From Burkholderiales bacterium (GTDB lineage: Bacteria; Pseudomonadota; Gammaproteobacteria; Burkholderiales; Burkholderiaceae_C), in contig JAPLPK010000053.1 of the NCBI GenBank assembly GCA_026400275.1, positions 1 through 60,323 on the forward strand: a DNA stretch of 60,323 bases, read 5' to 3'. The notes below the pieces were generated by a model. That model was not told the origin of the DNA, did no database searches, and was given only the letters and a program-made list of their open reading frames with translations. Each line of letters starts with the position of its first letter. Within the stretch, counting starts at the first letter, position 1. This document shows positions 1 through 8,686 of this stretch, piece by piece. Both the position numbers and the translations under genes were made by a program.

Positions 1-2
1 TC

Positions 3-1115
3 CGCACCACCCGCGTGGGCCAGGCTGCGGCCGATGTGATTCTGGGCTGCGACCCGGTGGTCACCGCCGGGGCGGAAACCTTGCTGCGCATGCGCCCGGG
101 CCGTACCCAGCTGGTGTTGAACACGCATAGCGCGCCTACCGCGGCCTTTGTGCACAACGCCGACTGGCTGAACCCCGGCGAGGCCTGCAGTGCCGACGTG
201 TTGCAGGCCCTGGGCGCGGACCGCGTGGCCCGCTTCGACTTCGACGCCGCCGCCAACCGCCTGATGGGCGACAGCCTGTACGCCAACCCCATGCTGCTGG
301 GCTATGCCTGGCAAAAGGGCTGGGTGCCGCTGCAGCTGGATTCGCTGCTGCGTGCCATCGAGCTCAACAATATGGCGGTGGAGGCCAACAAGACCGCCTT
401 CGCCTGGGGCCGCCGCGCCGCGCTGGACCCGGCTGGCGTGGCGACGCCAGCCCAGCCCATTACCTGGCATAAGCGCGAATCGCTTGATGCGATACTCCAG
501 CGCCGGGTGGACTTCCTGACGGGTTATCAGAATGCCGCCTATGCCGACAGCTACCGTGCTTTCGTTGCCCAGGTGCGCCAGGCCGAACAGTCGCTGGACC
601 CCCGCCTGCCACTGACAGACGCCGTAGCTCGCTACCTGTTCAAGCTCATGGCCTACAAGGACGAGTACGAGGTGGCCCGACTGCAGACCGACCCGGCCTT
701 CCTGGCGCGGATTGGCGAACAATTCGAAGGTGACTTTCGCCTGCACTACCACCTGGCGCCGCCGCTGCTGTCCCGCAAGAACGCCAAGGGCGAGCTGCAA
801 AAGCGCAAGTTCGGGCCGGCAACAGGTTTGCTGCTGCGCTTAATGGCCCGGCTCAAGGGCTTGCGCGGTACGCCGTTCGACCCGTTTGGCTACCAGGCCG
901 AGCGGCGTGCCGAGCGCGCCCTGGTGGATGAATACCGGGCCAGCATCGCCCAGCTGCTGCCGGTTTTGACGCCCGCCAACCATGCCGCCGCGCTGGCGTT
1001 GGCCCGTGTTCCGGAGCGCATCCGGGGCTATGGCCACATCAAGCAGCGGCATCTGGTGGCCGCCCGGGCCGAATGGGCTACGCAGATAGCCGCTTTTAAC
1101 TCGAATACGAAATAG
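3..1115 (+). CDS. Indolepyruvate ferredoxin oxidoreductase family protein, C-terminal part (5' end outside window)
   Basis: This is the last ~370 residues of a large 2-oxoacid (indolepyruvate) ferredoxin oxidoreductase. These enzymes oxidatively decarboxylate aryl-pyruvates to acyl-CoA in the cytoplasm, and in proteobacteria the alpha, beta and gamma parts are often fused into one chain of ~1,150-1,200 residues. The frame is open from base 3 with no start, so the gene is cut by the window edge. The first ~110 residues look like the end of the gamma (POR) domain (RVGQAAADVILGCDPV). The rest matches the C-terminal DUF6537-type extension that follows in fused proteins. The TAG stop lies in the first bases of a dispersed palindromic repeat (1113-1163), so the last residues may be repeat-derived. 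The family call is from sequence recognition; the exact substrate is not determined. Confidence 0.85.
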   Translation, partial: RTTRVGQAAADVILGCDPVVTAGAETLLRMRPGRTQLVLNTHSAPTAAFVHNADWLNPGEACSADVLQALGADRVARFDFDAAANRLMGDSLYANPMLLGYAWQKGWVPLQLDSLLRAIELNNMAVEANKTAFAWGRRAALDPAGVATPAQPITWHKRESLDAILQRRVDFLTGYQNAAYADSYRAFVAQVRQAEQSLDPRLPLTDAVARYLFKLMAYKDEYEVARLQTDPAFLARIGEQFEGDFRLHYHLAPPLLSRKNAKGELQKRKFGPATGLLLRLMARLKGLRGTPFDPFGYQAERRAERALVDEYRASIAQLLPVLTPANHAAALALARVPERIRGYGHIKQRHLVAARAEWATQIAAFNSNTK

Positions 1116-1163
1116 CTCTCTAGAGCAGGTATTACCTACGCTAAAAGCTATATTAAATATAGC
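1113..1163 (+). repeat. Palindromic repeat copy R1
   Basis: Copy of the ~50-bp dispersed element. Its core is two inverted arms around GCGCAGGTATTACCTGCGC, followed by a tail of the form GCTAT-N6-8-TAGC. Here the arms are degraded (GAGCAGG/CCTACGC) but the tail GCTATATTAAATATAGC is a good inverted repeat. Its first TAG is the stop codon of the upstream gene. Confidence 0.75.
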
Positions 1164-1198
1164 AACCCTTGGGTGTGTACGCCCGGCCTGTGCTCGGT

Positions 1199-1227
1199 TT
1201 GGGCGCAGCAATCCTGACGCATACAAT
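1199..1227 (+). promoter_or_regulatory. Candidate sigma-70 promoter for yajC-secD-secF
   Basis: TTGGGC (1199-1204), a 17-bp spacer, then TACAAT (1222-1227). Each hexamer is close to the -35/-10 consensus. It lies ~84 bp before the yajC start and after the upstream gene has ended. Not experimentally supported. Confidence 0.4.
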
Positions 1228-1310
1228 CGGCGTTGCCCTCGCCTGGCGGGTCGGCGCTTGCCGCGCCCTGACTGCGGGTTTTATTTTGTATTTCGAAGTT
1301 GGAGCCATTT

Positions 1311-1646
1311 GTGTTCATTTCCTCTGCTTTTGCCCAAACTGCCCCCGCTGCTGCAGCAGCCGGTGGCGACATGATGTCGTCCATTACGGGCATGCTCCCG
1401 CTGATCCTGATGTTCGTGGTGCTCTACTTCGTCATGATCCGTCCCCAGATGAAAAAGCAGAAAGAGCACCGCGCCATGATCGACGCGCTGGCCAAGGGCG
1501 ATGAAGTCGCCACCACCGGCGGCCTGCTGGGCAAGGTCACCAAACTGGGCGACGGCTTTGTCAGCCTGGAGATCGCCAATGGCGTTGAAGTACAGCTGCA
1601 ACGCAGTGCTGTCGTCCAAGTCATGCCCAAGGGCACGGTTAAATAA
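1311..1646 (+). CDS. yajC: Preprotein translocase subunit YajC
   Basis: Small inner-membrane partner of SecDF that associates with the SecYEG translocon. The 111-residue protein starts FISSAFAQTAPAAAAAGG, has one transmembrane helix at about residues 25-45 (MLPLILMFVVLYFVMI), then the conserved RPQMKKQKEH segment and the YajC core with GDEVATTGGLLGKV. I choose the GTG at 1311 because GGAG at 1301-1304 gives a well-spaced ribosome binding site and the resulting N-terminus matches relatives; a TTG at 1299 is possible but has no such site. It is the first gene of the usual yajC-secD-secF operon, with 27 bp to secD. The family is certain. Confidence 0.96.
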   Translation: MFISSAFAQTAPAAAAAGGDMMSSITGMLPLILMFVVLYFVMIRPQMKKQKEHRAMIDALAKGDEVATTGGLLGKVTKLGDGFVSLEIANGVEVQLQRSAVVQVMPKGTVK

Positions 1647-1673
1647 TTAGAAGCTGGAAGCGCAAGCGCGATC

Positions 1674-3554
1674 ATGAATCGATACCCGGTATGGAAGTAC
1701 GTGATCCTTCTGGTCGCGCTACTGGTGGGGACCATTTACACCCTGCCCAATTTCTTTGGTGAAGCACCCGCGGTGCAAGTCTCGGCCGCCCGCGCGTCGG
1801 TCAAGATCGACAGCACCACCCTGGCCAAGGTGCAAGAAGCCCTGACTGCCAACAGCCTGACACCCACGCTGGTCGAGATCGAGGGCAACTCTGTCAAGGC
1901 CCGCTTTGACTCCACCGACAGCCAGCTCAAGGCCAAAGACGTGGTGCAAAAGGCCCTGGTGCCCGATGCCAACGACGCCAGCTACGTGGTAGCGCTGAAT
2001 CTGCTGTCGCGCTCGCCCTCGTGGCTGACCGCACTGCGCGCCGTACCCATGTATCTGGGGCTGGACTTGCGCGGTGGCGTGCATTTCATGCTGCAGGTGG
2101 ACATGCAGGCTGCGCTGAGCAAGAAGGCCGAGTCGCTTACCGGCGACCTGCGCACCAGCATGCGCGACAAGAATGTGCGCCACAGCGGTATCAGCCGCAA
2201 CGGCCAGGCGATTGAAGTGCGCTTCCGCGACAGTGAAACCCTGGCCGCTGGCAAGGCCGTGGTGCAAGACCAGTTCCCGGACCTGATCACCACCGACGCA
2301 CCCGACGGCACCGAATACAAGCTCACCGCCACCATCCGCCCCGAGGCCGCGCGCCGCGTGCAAGACCAGGCGCTGAAGCAGAACATCACCACCCTGCACA
2401 ACCGTATCAACGAACTCGGCGTGTCCGAGCCGGTGATCCAGCAGCAGGGCCTGGACCGTATCGTGGTGCAACTGCCCGGTGTGCAGGACACCGCCAAGGC
2501 CAAGGACATTCTCGGCCGTACCGCCACACTGGAAGTGCGCCTGGTGGACGAAAGTACCGAAGCCGCTGCTGCAGCCGTGGGCTCTGGCGCCGTACCGTTT
2601 GGCGACGAGCGCTATCTGGAACGCAGCGGCCAGCCGGTAATCGTCAAGAAGCAGGTCGTGCTAACCGGCGAAAACCTGACCGATGCCCAGCCCGGCTTTG
2701 AAAGCCAGACCCAGGAGCCCACCGTCAACCTGACGCTGGATGCCAAGGGTTCGCGCATCTTCAAGGATGTCACGCGTGAAAACATCGGCAAGCGCATGGC
2801 CATCATCCTGTTCGAAAAGGGCAAGGGCGAGGTCGTGACCGCACCGGTGATCCGTTCCGAAATCGCCGGTGGCCGCGTGCAGATCTCGGGCCGCATGACC
2901 ACCCAGGAAGCCAGCGACACTGCGCTGCTGCTGCGCGCCGGCTCGTTGGCTGCGCCGATGGAAATCATCGAAGAGCGCACCATTGGCCCCAGCTTAGGTG
3001 CGGAAAACATCTCCAAGGGCTTCCACAGTGTGCTGTGGGGCTTCCTGACCGTGGCGGCCTTCATGTGCGGCTACTACATGCTGTTTGGCGTGTTCTCCAG
3101 TATCGCGCTGGCTTTCAACTTGCTGCTGCTGGTGGCCGTGCTGTCCATGCTGCAAGCTACCCTGACCCTGCCGGGTATGGCGGCCATGGCCCTGGTACTG
3201 GGTATGGCCATCGACTCCAACGTGCTGATCAACGAACGCGTGCGTGAGGAGCTGCGTGCCGGCGCCTCGCCGCAGGCCGCCATCCACGCCGGTTTTGACC
3301 GCGCCTGGGCGACGATTCTGGATTCGAACATCACCAGCGCTATCGTGGGTATCGCACTGCTGGCATTTGGCTCCGGCCCGGTGCGGGGCTTCGCGGTGGT
3401 GCACGTGCTGGGCATTGCGACCAGCATCTTCTCCAGCGTGTTCTTCTCGCGCGGCTTGGTGAACCTGTGGTACGGCCGCCAGAAGAAGCTCAAGAGTGTG
3501 TCGATTGGCACGGTGTGGCGTCCTGACGCTGCTGTTGAAACGAACGCCAAGTAA
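1674..3554 (+). CDS. secD: Protein translocase subunit SecD
   Basis: Inner-membrane RND-superfamily protein that, with SecF, uses the proton motive force to help pull secreted proteins through SecYEG. The 626-residue length is typical. It has an N-terminal transmembrane helix (about residues 5-24), a large periplasmic P1 region containing LGLDLRGGVHF, and a C-terminal bundle of five helices. The characteristic SecD sequence ALVLGMAIDSNVLINERVRE lies in that bundle at about residues 506-525. ATG start at 1674. It is followed 12 bp later by secF, so the two are surely co-transcribed. Confidence 0.98.
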   Translation: MNRYPVWKYVILLVALLVGTIYTLPNFFGEAPAVQVSAARASVKIDSTTLAKVQEALTANSLTPTLVEIEGNSVKARFDSTDSQLKAKDVVQKALVPDANDASYVVALNLLSRSPSWLTALRAVPMYLGLDLRGGVHFMLQVDMQAALSKKAESLTGDLRTSMRDKNVRHSGISRNGQAIEVRFRDSETLAAGKAVVQDQFPDLITTDAPDGTEYKLTATIRPEAARRVQDQALKQNITTLHNRINELGVSEPVIQQQGLDRIVVQLPGVQDTAKAKDILGRTATLEVRLVDESTEAAAAAVGSGAVPFGDERYLERSGQPVIVKKQVVLTGENLTDAQPGFESQTQEPTVNLTLDAKGSRIFKDVTRENIGKRMAIILFEKGKGEVVTAPVIRSEIAGGRVQISGRMTTQEASDTALLLRAGSLAAPMEIIEERTIGPSLGAENISKGFHSVLWGFLTVAAFMCGYYMLFGVFSSIALAFNLLLLVAVLSMLQATLTLPGMAAMALVLGMAIDSNVLINERVREELRAGASPQAAIHAGFDRAWATILDSNITSAIVGIALLAFGSGPVRGFAVVHVLGIATSIFSSVFFSRGLVNLWYGRQKKLKSVSIGTVWRPDAAVETNAK

Positions 3555-3566
3555 GGACGCGACACC

Positions 3567-4517
3567 ATGGAGTTTTTCAAGATCCACCGCGACATTCCGT
3601 TCATGCGGCATGCGCTGGTGTTCAATATCATTTCCTTCCTCACTTTTGTGGCGGCGGTGTTCTTCCTTTTCTCGCGCGGGCTGCACCTGTCGGTCGAGTT
3701 CACCGGCGGTACCTTGATGGAGGTCAGCTACTCCCAGCCGGCTGACCTGACCAAGGTGCGTGCGGTCGTGGGCGGCCTGGGTCTGCAGGATGTGCAGGTG
3801 CAGAACTTCGGCACTTCGCAGGACGTGCTGATCCGCATGCCGGTTCAAAAGGGCGTGACCTCGGCCCAGCAAAGCGACCAGGTACTGACCGCGCTGAAAA
3901 CCGAAGATGCTTCAGTGCAGCTCAAGCGCACCGAGTTTGTCGGCCCGCAAGTCGGCGATGAGCTGGCGGTTGACGGCCTGAAGGCGCTGGCCTTTGTGGT
4001 CGTGGGCATCATGCTGTATTTGGCCGTCCGGTTTGAGTGGAAGTTTGCGGTGGCGGCCATCTTCGCCAACTTGCACGATGTGGTCATCATCCTGGGCTTT
4101 TTTGCCTTCTTCCAGTGGGAATTCTCGCTGCCGGTGCTGGCAGCGGTGCTGGCCGTGCTGGGCTACTCGGTAAACGAATCGGTGGTGATTTTTGACCGCA
4201 TACGCGAGAACTTCCGCCGCATGCGCAAGATGACGCCGATGCAGGTAATCGACAACGCGATCACCTCCACCATCAGCCGCACTATCATTACCCACGGCTC
4301 GACCCAGATCATGGTGCTGTCCATGCTGCTGTTCGGTGGCCCGACCTTGCATTACTTCGCGCTTGCGCTCACTATTGGTATCTGCTTCGGTATTTACTCA
4401 TCCGTGTTCGTGGCTGCGGCGATTGCCATGTGGCTCGGTATCCAGCGAGAAGATCTAGTGAAGTCGTCCTCCAAGAAAGAAGATCCCAACGATCCCAACG
4501 CAGGTGCGACTGTCTGA
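3567..4517 (+). CDS. secF: Protein translocase subunit SecF
   Basis: Membrane partner of SecD in the SecDF-YajC complex. The protein has 316 residues. Helix 1 is at about 17-35, followed by the short periplasmic domain with SVEFTGGTLMEV and then five C-terminal helices. The conserved SecF sequence VLGYSVNESVVIFDRIREN is present at about residues 194-212. The C-terminal tail is charged (SSKKEDPNDPN). The start ATG is 12 bp after secD. A DUF1631 gene begins 14 bp after the SecF stop, so read-through into that gene is likely. Confidence 0.98.
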   Translation: MEFFKIHRDIPFMRHALVFNIISFLTFVAAVFFLFSRGLHLSVEFTGGTLMEVSYSQPADLTKVRAVVGGLGLQDVQVQNFGTSQDVLIRMPVQKGVTSAQQSDQVLTALKTEDASVQLKRTEFVGPQVGDELAVDGLKALAFVVVGIMLYLAVRFEWKFAVAAIFANLHDVVIILGFFAFFQWEFSLPVLAAVLAVLGYSVNESVVIFDRIRENFRRMRKMTPMQVIDNAITSTISRTIITHGSTQIMVLSMLLFGGPTLHYFALALTIGICFGIYSSVFVAAAIAMWLGIQREDLVKSSSKKEDPNDPNAGATV

Positions 4518-4531
4518 CCTGCTTTTGATGT

Positions 4532-6958
4532 ATGGCCGCAGCCACTCCTTCTTCTGCTGACCTACAACTCGCTCGCACGGCGCGCGAGAGCTTTGTCACG
4601 GAGGCGTGCCACGGCCTGGAGGTCACCGCACGCGTAGTGGGGGCCCGGCTGACGACCCTGATAGAGGAAGTTCGTCCGGCGCGCGAGATGCAGGAGCGCC
4701 GTGATGCCTGGACCGCATTCCAGCGCCAGGGGCGCGTGTGGGAGCAGGCAACAGCCAATGCGTGGCGCCAGGCATTAAAGCCACAAGCGCCGGCCTTGCC
4801 AGCGCGCAGCTCGTCTATGCAGTTCGAGTTGATGGGCGACGATGTGGTCGAAAACAAGATCCTGGCTTCGCGGCTGTCGCTTTCCATCCAGGATCGGCTG
4901 GCCGAGCCCTATGCCAATGCCAGTGCCGCCTTGCAGCAGCTGGAAGGGCGAGGCGAGCTCACCGCACAGGACCCTTTGCGCCCCGAGGTATTGATGCTGT
5001 TGTTGGTAGAGCAATGGGCGAGCTCTGGTCTGCCACGCAATACGCTGCAACTGGTCACCGATGTCTTGCAGCGTGAACTTGGCACACATCTGCTGGCGGC
5101 CTATGAGGCTTGCAACGCTTTCTTGTTATCCAGCGGTGTGGAGGTCCTATCAGATTTGCGTGGTCGGGTGAAGCGTACAGCCGCTGGTTCAGCGTCCGAT
5201 GCACCTCGGTTCACTAAAGAGCCGCAGTTCCGCCCGGGAGATGAGGATTCCGAATGGGACGGAATGCATAGCCTGCCGTCTTCGTATTCAGGAGTCGGAT
5301 TTACGGATGCTCGCGGCCCGGGCGCTACCACGAGGCCGTTTGGCACAGCAGGCAGCCCAGGCACTGCTGCGCAAGGTGTGACGAATAACCAGGGAGCTGC
5401 ACAGCGTGGGCGCCATCCGGCGGACGAAACCCGCATGATGACGGTGGCTTCGCCTATGTTGCGGGCGCGGCGTCGTGCCCAGGGCGTCATGGGCCATTTA
5501 AAGCGCATGCTGAGTGACCATGTGAGTGGCTTTGATGCCACCGTGGCGCAACCAATTTCACCGGCACTGGCCCGCGCCGTGGCGCGCCCTGAAGACGGAG
5601 GCAGTACCAGCCCCTTGCCCATCGGCATGATGTCCACCGGCCGCTACGAATATGGCCAAGCAGATGTCTCCCAGGCTGCGAACATTCTGCGCGAGCGCTC
5701 CAACCAGCTCAAACAGAAAGCCTCCACCGCCTCGGAAAAAGCCACCATCGAGATTGTGGCCCTGATGTTCCAGAGCATCCTGGCCGAAGAGCGTATCCCT
5801 CCGTCGGCGCGTGTCTGGTTCGCCCGTTTGCAGCTACCGGTGCTGCGTGTAGCCCTGGCTGAGCCCGAGTTTTTTGGTACGGTGGACCACCCGGCACGCC
5901 AGTTGATCGACCGCATGGGCTCTTGCGTCATGGGCTTCGATGCCAGTGCGATTGGCGGTACTGCGCTGGAGTCCGAGATTCGGCGTGTGGTGCAGGTGAT
6001 CGAGCAGTATCCGGAAACCGGCCGCCGTGTGTTCCAACTGGTCTACGACGAATTTGTTCTCTTCCTGTCCAAGCACCTGACAGAAAAAGGCAGTACCCAG
6101 CGCTTGGTGACGCTGGCGCAGCAGGTGGAGCAAAAAGAAACCTTGGCCATCCAGTACACCATTGAGCTGCGCAATATGCTCAAGGACATGCCGGTGCGTG
6201 AGGAGATCCGCGAGTTCCTGTTCAAGGTCTGGGCCGAGGCTCTGGCACTGGCTGCCGTACGCAACGGCCGGCAGCACGAAGAAACCGTGGCTTTGAAGAA
6301 GGCCGCCTCGGAGTTGGTCTGGTCGGCCAGCGCCAAGCCCAACCGGGCCGATCGCGCACGCGTTATCCAGAGCCTTCCCATGCTGCTGCAGCGCTTGCGC
6401 CAAGGTATGGGTCTGCTGGGCCTGGATACGGCCGCGCAGGAAGGGCATATCAAGCGTATCAGCGATACCCTAGCCGACGCCTTCATGTCCAAGACCGAGG
6501 CCATTCCGCAGTCACGGCTAGAAGCCATGTCGGTGCATCTGGCGAATCTGGAAGACTTCTTCAGCGATGACGATCTGGGCGACCTGCCGCTGGACGCCGA
6601 AAATATTGAAATGATGCTGGGTATGGACGCCTCCAGCATCGATGTGATTGCTGATGGCGGCTCCAAGCCCAGCGAAGCCATGCTGGCCTGGGCGCAAGAG
6701 CTGCAACTGGGCCACTGGTTTGTGTTGGACCACAACCGGCAGGTCAACCGTGTGCAATTTGCCTGGCGCAGCGAGCGCAAGCAGCTGCATTTGTTTGCCT
6801 CTATGGACGGGCATAGCTATTTGATCCAGGCGCGCCGCCTGGCGGCTTATCTACAGGCCGGCCTGCTAGTTCCGCAGGAAGACGAGGCCCTGACCCTGCG
6901 CGCCACCCGCGACGCATTGAATAAGCTGGACGCGAACCCCGAACGCCTCTTGGCCTGA
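4532..6958 (+). CDS. DUF1631 family protein
   Basis: Large predicted cytoplasmic protein of 808 residues with no signal peptide and no membrane helix. It belongs to the DUF1631 family, found mainly in beta- and gammaproteobacteria and of unknown function. The N-terminal helical part is followed by a low-complexity, Gly/Ser/Thr-rich stretch (about residues 220-310), then a long helical region. The C-terminus (about 720-800) is a compact part with LGHWFVLDHNRQVNRVQFAW, resembling the PilZ-like end noted for some DUF1631 proteins; that similarity is my inference. It begins 14 bp after secF and may share its transcript, which does not reveal its job. Confidence 0.85.
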   Translation: MAAATPSSADLQLARTARESFVTEACHGLEVTARVVGARLTTLIEEVRPAREMQERRDAWTAFQRQGRVWEQATANAWRQALKPQAPALPARSSSMQFELMGDDVVENKILASRLSLSIQDRLAEPYANASAALQQLEGRGELTAQDPLRPEVLMLLLVEQWASSGLPRNTLQLVTDVLQRELGTHLLAAYEACNAFLLSSGVEVLSDLRGRVKRTAAGSASDAPRFTKEPQFRPGDEDSEWDGMHSLPSSYSGVGFTDARGPGATTRPFGTAGSPGTAAQGVTNNQGAAQRGRHPADETRMMTVASPMLRARRRAQGVMGHLKRMLSDHVSGFDATVAQPISPALARAVARPEDGGSTSPLPIGMMSTGRYEYGQADVSQAANILRERSNQLKQKASTASEKATIEIVALMFQSILAEERIPPSARVWFARLQLPVLRVALAEPEFFGTVDHPARQLIDRMGSCVMGFDASAIGGTALESEIRRVVQVIEQYPETGRRVFQLVYDEFVLFLSKHLTEKGSTQRLVTLAQQVEQKETLAIQYTIELRNMLKDMPVREEIREFLFKVWAEALALAAVRNGRQHEETVALKKAASELVWSASAKPNRADRARVIQSLPMLLQRLRQGMGLLGLDTAAQEGHIKRISDTLADAFMSKTEAIPQSRLEAMSVHLANLEDFFSDDDLGDLPLDAENIEMMLGMDASSIDVIADGGSKPSEAMLAWAQELQLGHWFVLDHNRQVNRVQFAWRSERKQLHLFASMDGHSYLIQARRLAAYLQAGLLVPQEDEALTLRATRDALNKLDANPERLLA

Positions 6959-6980
6959 TACCTAGACGCTACGCGGGCAG

Positions 6981-7484
6981 TCAGTGCGCGATACGCTCCG
7001 ATGCGTCGTCGCAGAGTTCGTCCAGCACCAGGGCGTCGGGTTCTTCGCCAAAACTCCAGTAGACCATCAGGATGATGATTTTCAGGTCGTCCAAGCAGAC
7101 CGGGTTATCACCCGTGGCCATGGCACGGTCCAGCACGATTTCCCGCATGGCAGCTGGCAGCACCCCGGCATCTTCCAGAAAGCAGATGAAGCCCAGGCAA
7201 TCCGCACCCAGCCTATCTTGCTCAGCCACCGAGTAGATGCGCATGCTGTCGAGCGTGGGCAAAACGGTAGGTGGCAAGTTGGTCAGCGTGCCCGGCGTGC
7301 GTGCGATCAGGGCCGGGTCTGTGCCCATGGCGGCCCGTTGCAGGCCATCCAGCCAGCGCATGGCGTCGGCGATTTCGTCTGCAGCAAAACCCACCGCGCT
7401 CAGTTTGCGTTCCAGCAGGGGGGCTTCGGGGCAGGCATCGCCCCGCCAGTAGTTCTCATAAACGAAAACAAGTACTTCAAACAT
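6981..7484 (-). CDS. smg: DUF494 family protein Smg
   Basis: A 167-residue soluble protein of the Smg (DUF494) family. It starts MFEVLVFVYENYW and carries the family's helical pattern with FICFLEDAGVLPA and the C-terminal region KIIILMVYWSFGEEPDALVLDEL. The function is unknown. In many proteobacteria smg lies next to dprA/smf, and here it is immediately downstream of dprA (45 bp), so the synteny supports the call. It converges with the DUF1631 gene (22 bp apart); no clear terminator hairpin is seen between them. Confidence 0.92.
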   Translation of the reverse strand: MFEVLVFVYENYWRGDACPEAPLLERKLSAVGFAADEIADAMRWLDGLQRAAMGTDPALIARTPGTLTNLPPTVLPTLDSMRIYSVAEQDRLGADCLGFICFLEDAGVLPAAMREIVLDRAMATGDNPVCLDDLKIIILMVYWSFGEEPDALVLDELCDDASERIAH

Positions 7485-7529
7485 GGACCCAATATAGCGC
7501 AGATCGGCGCCGTGCGACGGCGCGCGCGA

Positions 7530-8675
7530 TCAGGTCGCCGCCATGCGCTGGAATAGTCCGCCCGGCAGGCGCGCGACGCGGTTGTCCAGCTCCAGTTCCA
7601 GCAGCTGCACCTGCAGGCTGGCGGTGTCCATGCCCGTGCGCGCCACCAGCGCGTCCAAGCTGACGGGGTCGTAGCCTAACGCGCTGAGCAAAGGATCTTT
7701 TGCGTCATTTTCATCGCTAGCGCAGGATTCATCTACGCTGGCAGCTATGCTTTTGGAAGCAAGCTGGGGTTGAAGCTCGTCCAGCACGTCCTGGATGTTT
7801 TCCACCAGCTTGGCACCCTGCTTGATCAGCGCGTGGCAACCACGGGCTTGCGGTGACTGGATGGAGCCGGGAATCGCAAACACTTCTTTGCCTTGCTCGG
7901 CCGCGAGCCTGGCGGTGATCAGCGAGCCCGACTGCAGCGCGGCCTCGACGACGAGCGTGCCTTGCGTGAGCCCGGCGATCAGGCGGTTGCGCTTGGGGAA
8001 GTTGGCCGGTAGCGGCGGTGTGCCCAGCAAGTATTCGCTGAGCAATACACCATGCCGGGCAATGCGGTGCGCCAGTGCCAGGTTGCGTTTGGGGTAGACC
8101 CGGTCCAGGCCAGTGCCGACCACTGCCACCGTAGCCAACTGGTCGGCGTGTGCGCCCTCCAGTGCGCCCAGGTGGGCGGCGCTGTCTACACCCAGCGCCA
8201 GGCCGGACACGACAGTGCAGCCTGCCTGTGCGCATGCCTGCCCAAACTGCTGAGCATGCGTTTCGCCCTGGGCTGTGGGGTTGCGGCTGCCGACGATGGC
8301 TATGCTGCGCTGGTTGATGGTCTCCCACAGGTCGATGCGGCCCAGGACAAACAGCAGCAGAGGCGGGTCGGCCATGGCCAACAGTGATTCCGGGTAGAGC
8401 GCGTCACCCAGGGTGATGACGGCTCGCTGGCCCTGGGCCGGGTCAGCCTGCGCCAGCCAGCTTTCGGTGTTGTCCAACTGGGCGGCGGCATCGGGCGGCG
8501 GTAGCTGCAGGGCCTTGGCTTGCGCGGGGGTAACGAACTGCTCGAGCGAAGCTCTAGACTGTGTGAAAACGTCTTGGGGCAGGCCATAGGCAGCCAGCAG
8601 ACGGCGCGCGGTTTCGTTACCTATGCCCGGCGTCAACACCAAGCGCAGCCACGCCGCCAGTTCTTCGCGCTCCAT
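7530..8675 (-). CDS. dprA: DNA processing protein DprA
   Basis: Loads RecA onto incoming single-stranded DNA during natural transformation. The 381 residues comprise an N-terminal SAM-like part (MEREELAAWLRLVLTPGIGN), the Rossmann fold with AIVGSRNPTAQG, VVSGLALGVDSAAHLGAL and the FPKRNRLIAGL segment, and a C-terminal winged helix (DML1-type; LDALVARTGMDTASLQVQLLELE). Residues ~306-320, in the linker between the two domains, are encoded by a palindromic repeat (7715-7760) that keeps the frame open. The start ATG lies 11 bp after the stop of the LysM gene, in the usual LysM-dprA-smg order. Confidence 0.96.
   Translation of the reverse strand: MEREELAAWLRLVLTPGIGNETARRLLAAYGLPQDVFTQSRASLEQFVTPAQAKALQLPPPDAAAQLDNTESWLAQADPAQGQRAVITLGDALYPESLLAMADPPLLLFVLGRIDLWETINQRSIAIVGSRNPTAQGETHAQQFGQACAQAGCTVVSGLALGVDSAAHLGALEGAHADQLATVAVVGTGLDRVYPKRNLALAHRIARHGVLLSEYLLGTPPLPANFPKRNRLIAGLTQGTLVVEAALQSGSLITARLAAEQGKEVFAIPGSIQSPQARGCHALIKQGAKLVENIQDVLDELQPQLASKSIAASVDESCASDENDAKDPLLSALGYDPVSLDALVARTGMDTASLQVQLLELELDNRVARLPGGLFQRMAAT
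7715..7760 (+). repeat. Palindromic repeat copy R2, in frame inside dprA
   Basis: Contains CGCTAGCGCAGG, ATCTACGCTGGCAGCTAT and the tail CTTTTGGAAGC. It lies antisense to dprA. On the gene strand it encodes residues ~306-320 (IAASVDESCAS), between the Rossmann domain and the winged helix, with no frameshift. Confidence 0.75.
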
Positions 8676-8686
8676 GCGTACTACGC